From positions 1 through 9,408 of the forward strand of contig JAULYE010000068.1 of assembly GCA_032118015.1 (NCBI GenBank): 9,408 bases of DNA, in the 5' to 3' direction. Origin of the DNA: Casp-actino8 sp032118015. Its GTDB lineage: Bacteria > Actinomycetota > Acidimicrobiia > Acidimicrobiales > Ilumatobacteraceae. Under the pieces are notes generated by a model that searched no databases, was not told the DNA's origin, and was given only the letters and a program-made list of their open reading frames with translations. Each line of letters opens with the position of its first letter. Position 1 is the first letter of the stretch. Below are positions 6,917 to 9,408 of this stretch, one piece after another. Made by a program: the position numbers and the translations under genes.

Positions 6917-8770
6917 CTAGGACTTCGGTCCCTTTCCCCTGCCTGCCGATGAAACTCGAACCACAATACTGTCGCAAACCTCGCCAATCGGGGTATCACT
7001 GCGCTGTGAACTCCGCCTGTCACGAATTTCTATGACCCCGTCGGCAAGACCTTTGCCGACGATGACCACGAGTGGAATGCCGATGAGTTCGGCATCTTTG
7101 AACTTCACGCCGGGAGAGATACCCATGCGATCGTCGATCAAGACATCGATTCCGCGCTCTTCGAGTTCGCGTGCGATCTGCTCGGCGCGCTCGGCAATTT
7201 CGTCGGCACCTTTGCTCGCAATCACGATGTGCACATCAGCAGGCGCGATCTCTGCGGGCCAGCACAGACCGAGATCGTCGTACGTCGACTCGGCGATTGC
7301 TGCGACTGCACGCGAGACGCCGATGCCATAGCTGCCCATGGTCACGACGACCTGCTTGCCGTTCTGATCGAGAACGGTGAGATCCAGGGCTTGGGCGTAT
7401 TTGCGACCCAACTGGAAGATGTGGCCGATCTCGATGCCGCGTTCGATGTCGAGGGTGCTCGATACGCCACGTTCTGCACACTCAGGGCACGGATCACCCG
7501 CATGGACGTCGGACGCCTCGATGATGCCATCAGCGGAGAAGTCGCGACCGCACGTGAGATCCAGTACGTGATGCCCAGCTTGATTCGATCCCGTGACCCA
7601 GCGAGTTCCAGGGACGACACGCGGATCCACGAGATACCTGATGCCGCTCGGTGACGTCGCACCCAAGACCTGTGGTCCGATGTATCCCTTGACGAGCTGA
7701 GGATGAGCGGCAAAGTCCGCCTCGGTGAAGGCTTCGGATTCAGCGGGTGAGACTTGCGCTTCGAGCCGCTTCATGTCCACGTCACGGTCCCCCGGGACGC
7801 CGATCGCCAACGGTTCGCGCCGGCCATCGGGATGGCGCAGCATCACGAGAACGTTCTTCAAGGTGTCAGCAGCCGTCCACGGTCGGGGGTTGCCGTCGGC
7901 GTCATCGCCTGAACTGGTGTGAGCGAGGTCAACCCGCGCATTGAGCAGATCGACAAGACTTGCGATTGTTGGAGTATCAGGGGTGTCGACGACCCGTGCT
8001 GCGGGTATCGATGCCGGATTCGTTGTCCAATTCGAAGGACTGGCGGGAACAGGGACGCGCACGGCCTCGGTGTTGGCTGCGTAGCCACACGTCGAACAGC
8101 GAACGAATGTGTCCTCCCCGACGCTGAGCGGCGCAAGGAATTCTTCGCTTTTGGAGCCGCCCATCGCTCCCGACATGGCCGAGACGATGACGAAGGGCAA
8201 ACCGAGTCGTTCGAATATGCGGATGTACGCGCAGCGGTGTGCCTCGTAACTCACAGCCAGACCGGCATCGTCGATATCGAAGCTGTAGGAGTCCTTCATC
8301 ACGAATTCGCGTCCGCGCAGCAGACCTGCGCGTGGCCGGGCCTCGTCTCGATACTTCGTCTGGATCTGATAAATGCTGAGCGGAAGATCTTTGTAACTGC
8401 TGTAGAGGTCTTTGACGAGAAGAGTGAACATCTCCTCGTGAGTCGGACCGAGCAAGAAGTCCGCGCCGCGACGATCTTTGAGGCGGAACAGATTCGGACC
8501 GTATTCCGTCCAGCGATTTGTGGCTTCGTAGGGTTCGCGTGGCAAGAGCGAAGGAAAATGCACTTCCTGGAACCCGGCTGCGTCCATTTCCTCGCGGATG
8601 ATGTTCTCGACGTTGCGATACACCCGCCAGCCGAGCGGCAACCAGGTGAAACCTCCCGGGGCCACACGGCGGATATAGCCGGCGCGAACCAACAGCTGAT
8701 GGCTCGGTACTTCGGCATCGGATGGGTTTTCGCGCAGAGTTCGCACGAAGAGGCTGGACATTCGCAGCAT
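6917..8770 (-). CDS. proS: Prolyl-tRNA synthetase, bacterial type with editing insertion
   Basis: ProS charges tRNA-Pro with proline. The 617-residue protein has class II motif 1 around 61-77 (ending HFPSLLP), then GPTHEE (108-113) and motif 2 at about 138-164 (TKYRDEARPRAGLLRGREF). Motif 3 is MGSYGIGVSR at 478-487, and the anticodon-binding domain runs from about 510 to the end. The large insertion between motifs 2 and 3 (about 220-410) is the YbaK-like editing domain that clears Ala-tRNA-Pro; K305 in TLKNVL matches the position of its conserved lysine. Two CxxC pairs, C225/C228 and C428/C431, flank that domain and could bind zinc; E. coli ProS lacks them, while some other bacterial ProS proteins have them. 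The start MLRMSSLF resembles the mycobacterial MITRMSELF; M4 is an alternative start. No clear ribosome site is seen. Confidence 0.97.
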   Translation of the reverse strand: MLRMSSLFVRTLRENPSDAEVPSHQLLVRAGYIRRVAPGGFTWLPLGWRVYRNVENIIREEMDAAGFQEVHFPSLLPREPYEATNRWTEYGPNLFRLKDRRGADFLLGPTHEEMFTLLVKDLYSSYKDLPLSIYQIQTKYRDEARPRAGLLRGREFVMKDSYSFDIDDAGLAVSYEAHRCAYIRIFERLGLPFVIVSAMSGAMGGSKSEEFLAPLSVGEDTFVRCSTCGYAANTEAVRVPVPASPSNWTTNPASIPAARVVDTPDTPTIASLVDLLNARVDLAHTSSGDDADGNPRPWTAADTLKNVLVMLRHPDGRREPLAIGVPGDRDVDMKRLEAQVSPAESEAFTEADFAAHPQLVKGYIGPQVLGATSPSGIRYLVDPRVVPGTRWVTGSNQAGHHVLDLTCGRDFSADGIIEASDVHAGDPCPECAERGVSSTLDIERGIEIGHIFQLGRKYAQALDLTVLDQNGKQVVVTMGSYGIGVSRAVAAIAESTYDDLGLCWPAEIAPADVHIVIASKGADEIAERAEQIARELEERGIDVLIDDRMGISPGVKFKDAELIGIPLVVIVGKGLADGVIEIRDRRSSQRSDTPIGEVCDSIVVRVSSAGRGKGPKS

Positions 8771-8880
8771 GACGTCAGGCTACTTGCCGTCGTTCGTCGA
8801 GCCCGGGGACGATGACGCATAGCTGAGGCTGACTGTGCTGGGCAGGTCGACCGCCGGAATCGAATCAGGATCTCAGCCGG

Positions 8881-8886
8881 TATGAT
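8881..8886 (+). promoter_or_regulatory. Possible -10 element for the rimP operon (TATGAT)
   Basis: TATGAT fits the housekeeping sigma -10 consensus at five of six positions and lies just before the terminator hairpin, placing a start of transcription near 8893 and a leader of roughly 170 nt. No good -35 hexamer lies 16-19 nt upstream (the region reads GGAATCGAATC) and there is no TG extended -10, so the assignment is weak. Confidence 0.33.
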
Positions 8887-8940
8887 TCTGCCGTCTTGAA
8901 TGAGTGTCCACCCGGTGGCAACACAAGGGTGATTCTGAAA

Positions 8941-8968
8941 GGCGTGGGCCTGTGCCCACGTCTTTTTT
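8941..8968 (+). terminator. Intrinsic terminator hairpin in the rimP leader (probable attenuator)
   Basis: The arms GGCGTGGGC (8941-8949) and GCCCACGTC (8954-8962) pair over 9 bp, with one G-U, around a CTGT loop, and six T follow at 8963-8968. AAA at 8938-8940 can extend the stem against the first T residues. No plus-strand gene ends just upstream; the preceding gene, proS, runs away on the other strand. The hairpin is therefore not terminating a known gene but stands about 95 nt before the rimP start. This fits premature termination in the leader. In Bacillus subtilis the rimP(ylxS)-nusA operon is known to be controlled by a NusA-dependent terminator in its leader; equivalence here is inference. 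Confidence 0.75.
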
Positions 8969-9010
8969 CGTCAAGGCGGTCCGCCGCCGAGACGGATACA
9001 TGTTCGAGAG

Positions 9011-9031
9011 GGTGCCCACGTCGTGAGCACC
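9011..9031 (+). other. Second imperfect leader hairpin repeating a terminator arm
   Basis: GGTGC (9011-9015) pairs with GCACC (9027-9031); after one mismatch a further 3 bp closes on a GTC loop. The 5' arm contains GTGCCCACGTC (9012-9022), an exact 11-nt copy of 8952-8962 in the terminator's 3' arm. The copy could also pair with the terminator's 5' arm (8943-8949), so the leader RNA can fold in more than one way. It ends about 20 nt before the rimP ribosome site. Confidence 0.45.
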
Positions 9032-9050
9032 GACTGGTTGGTTCGATACG

Positions 9051-9058
9051 AGGAGGTG
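9051..9058 (+). promoter_or_regulatory. Strong ribosome binding site of rimP
   Basis: AGGAGGTG is a near-perfect match to the anti-Shine-Dalgarno sequence, with 6 nt from AGGAGG to the ATG at 9063. It is the strongest ribosome site in the window and fixes the rimP start. Confidence 0.88.
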
Positions 9059-9062
9059 TGAG

Positions 9063-9408
9063 ATGGCAGAAAACCCAGTGGTTGTCCGAGTGACCGATCT
9101 GGTCATGCCGATCATCTCCGATCTCGGTCTCGAGCTCTACGACCTCGAATTCACGGGCGGCAAGCTGCGCATCACCGTCGACACTCCTCCTGGGTCACCC
9201 GGGGGAGTCGATGTGGATCGGCTGTCGCGCTGTACACGGCTCATTTCGCGAGATCTCGACCATGAAGATCCGGTCCCGGGGCATTACACACTGGAAGTCT
9301 CGAGTCCGGGCCTCGAGCGCAATCTGCGCCTTCCTCGCCATTTCGAGCGAGAAATCGGCAAGACCATCGCCGTGCGCTTGCGCGATGCCCTTGACGGTGA
9401 GCGACGCC
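9063..9408 (+). CDS. rimP: Ribosome maturation factor RimP, N-terminal part (partial)
   Basis: RimP assists late maturation of the 30S subunit in the cytoplasm. The first 115 codons are visible, and the frame is open to the right edge. The N-terminal alpha/beta domain includes GLELYDLEF (22-30) and the strand KLRITVD (34-40). The family hallmark YTLEVSSPGLER (75-86) is followed by NLRLPRHFEREIGKTIAV, leading into the C-terminal SH3-like domain. Start choice is firm because of AGGAGGTG just upstream. In most bacteria rimP is followed by nusA and infB; those would lie outside the window. Expression is likely governed by the leader terminator at 8941-8968. Confidence 0.96.
   Translation, partial: MAENPVVVRVTDLVMPIISDLGLELYDLEFTGGKLRITVDTPPGSPGGVDVDRLSRCTRLISRDLDHEDPVPGHYTLEVSSPGLERNLRLPRHFEREIGKTIAVRLRDALDGERR

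Larger units (their letters stand above)
8771..9062. other. Divergent intergenic region between proS and rimP
   Basis: This 292-nt non-coding stretch must hold the promoters for proS (minus) and for rimP (plus). Seen in it: a TATGAT hexamer (8881-8886), a CCACC/GGTGG palindrome (8908-8918), a strong intrinsic-terminator hairpin (8941-8968), a second imperfect hairpin (9011-9031) and a near-perfect Shine-Dalgarno site (9051-9058). A GGTCGACC palindrome at 8845-8852 has no known meaning. I could not find a convincing proS promoter on the minus strand. Open frames crossing the region lack a proper start signal. Confidence 0.75.

Noticed and set aside
7919..8815. Plus-strand open frame (298 codons) opposite proS
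   Set aside because: Antisense shadow of a clear, motif-complete ProS; its protein has no recognisable domain.
8845..8852. GGTCGACC palindrome as an operator
   Set aside because: An isolated 8-bp palindrome in GC-rich DNA, with no second copy in the intergenic region and no clear promoter next to it.
9035..9055. TGGTTCGATAC resembling a tRNA T-loop before rimP (some bacteria have a tRNA gene there)
   Set aside because: The flanking bases do not form the 5-bp T-stem, and no acceptor or anticodon arm can be drawn.
8896..9093. Possible leader peptide running through the rimP leader
   Set aside because: The frame begins with TTG, has no ribosome site, reads through the terminator hairpin and overlaps the rimP start out of frame. 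It has no run of regulatory codons.

Overview
The window carries ordinary core genes of a moderately GC-rich bacterium. It is most likely an actinomycetote, and possibly of the Acidimicrobiia type. I base this on the gene order frr-cdsA-dxr-rseP-ispG-...-proS-rimP, on the actinobacterial character of ProS and Dxr, and on the very long Asp/Arg/Gly-rich extension of CdsA. The class-level placement is inference only.

Layout. Positions 1-5764 form one tightly packed plus-strand block: the 3' end of frr (ribosome recycling), cdsA (CDP-diacylglycerol synthesis), dxr (second step of the MEP isoprenoid pathway), an rseP/Rip1-type intramembrane site-2 protease, and ispG (penultimate MEP enzyme). Gaps between these genes run from a 4-nt overlap to 18 nt, so they probably form one operon. 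A convergent minus-strand pair follows, 12 nt away: manA (mannose-6-phosphate isomerase, 5777-6916) and, upstream of it, proS (prolyl-tRNA synthetase, 6917-8770). The proS stop codon directly abuts the manA start codon. A 292-nt divergent intergenic region (8771-9062) separates proS from rimP (9063 to window end, partial). It holds a clear intrinsic-terminator hairpin inside the probable rimP leader.

How they work together. The first block joins translation recycling to membrane building: phospholipid head-group activation (CdsA), isoprenoid precursors (Dxr, IspG) and envelope proteolysis (RseP). ProS and RimP belong to translation, and rimP normally heads a rimP-nusA-infB operon. ManA links fructose-6-phosphate to mannose-based glycans.

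The most unusual items are the roughly 380-residue disordered extension on CdsA, which has an internally duplicated acidic motif and tandem micro-repeats, and the rimP leader, which has a terminator, a possible competing helix, and an 11-nt repeat of one terminator arm next to a second hairpin. I found no mobile element, CRISPR array, tRNA, rRNA, defence system or other clearly undescribed system.
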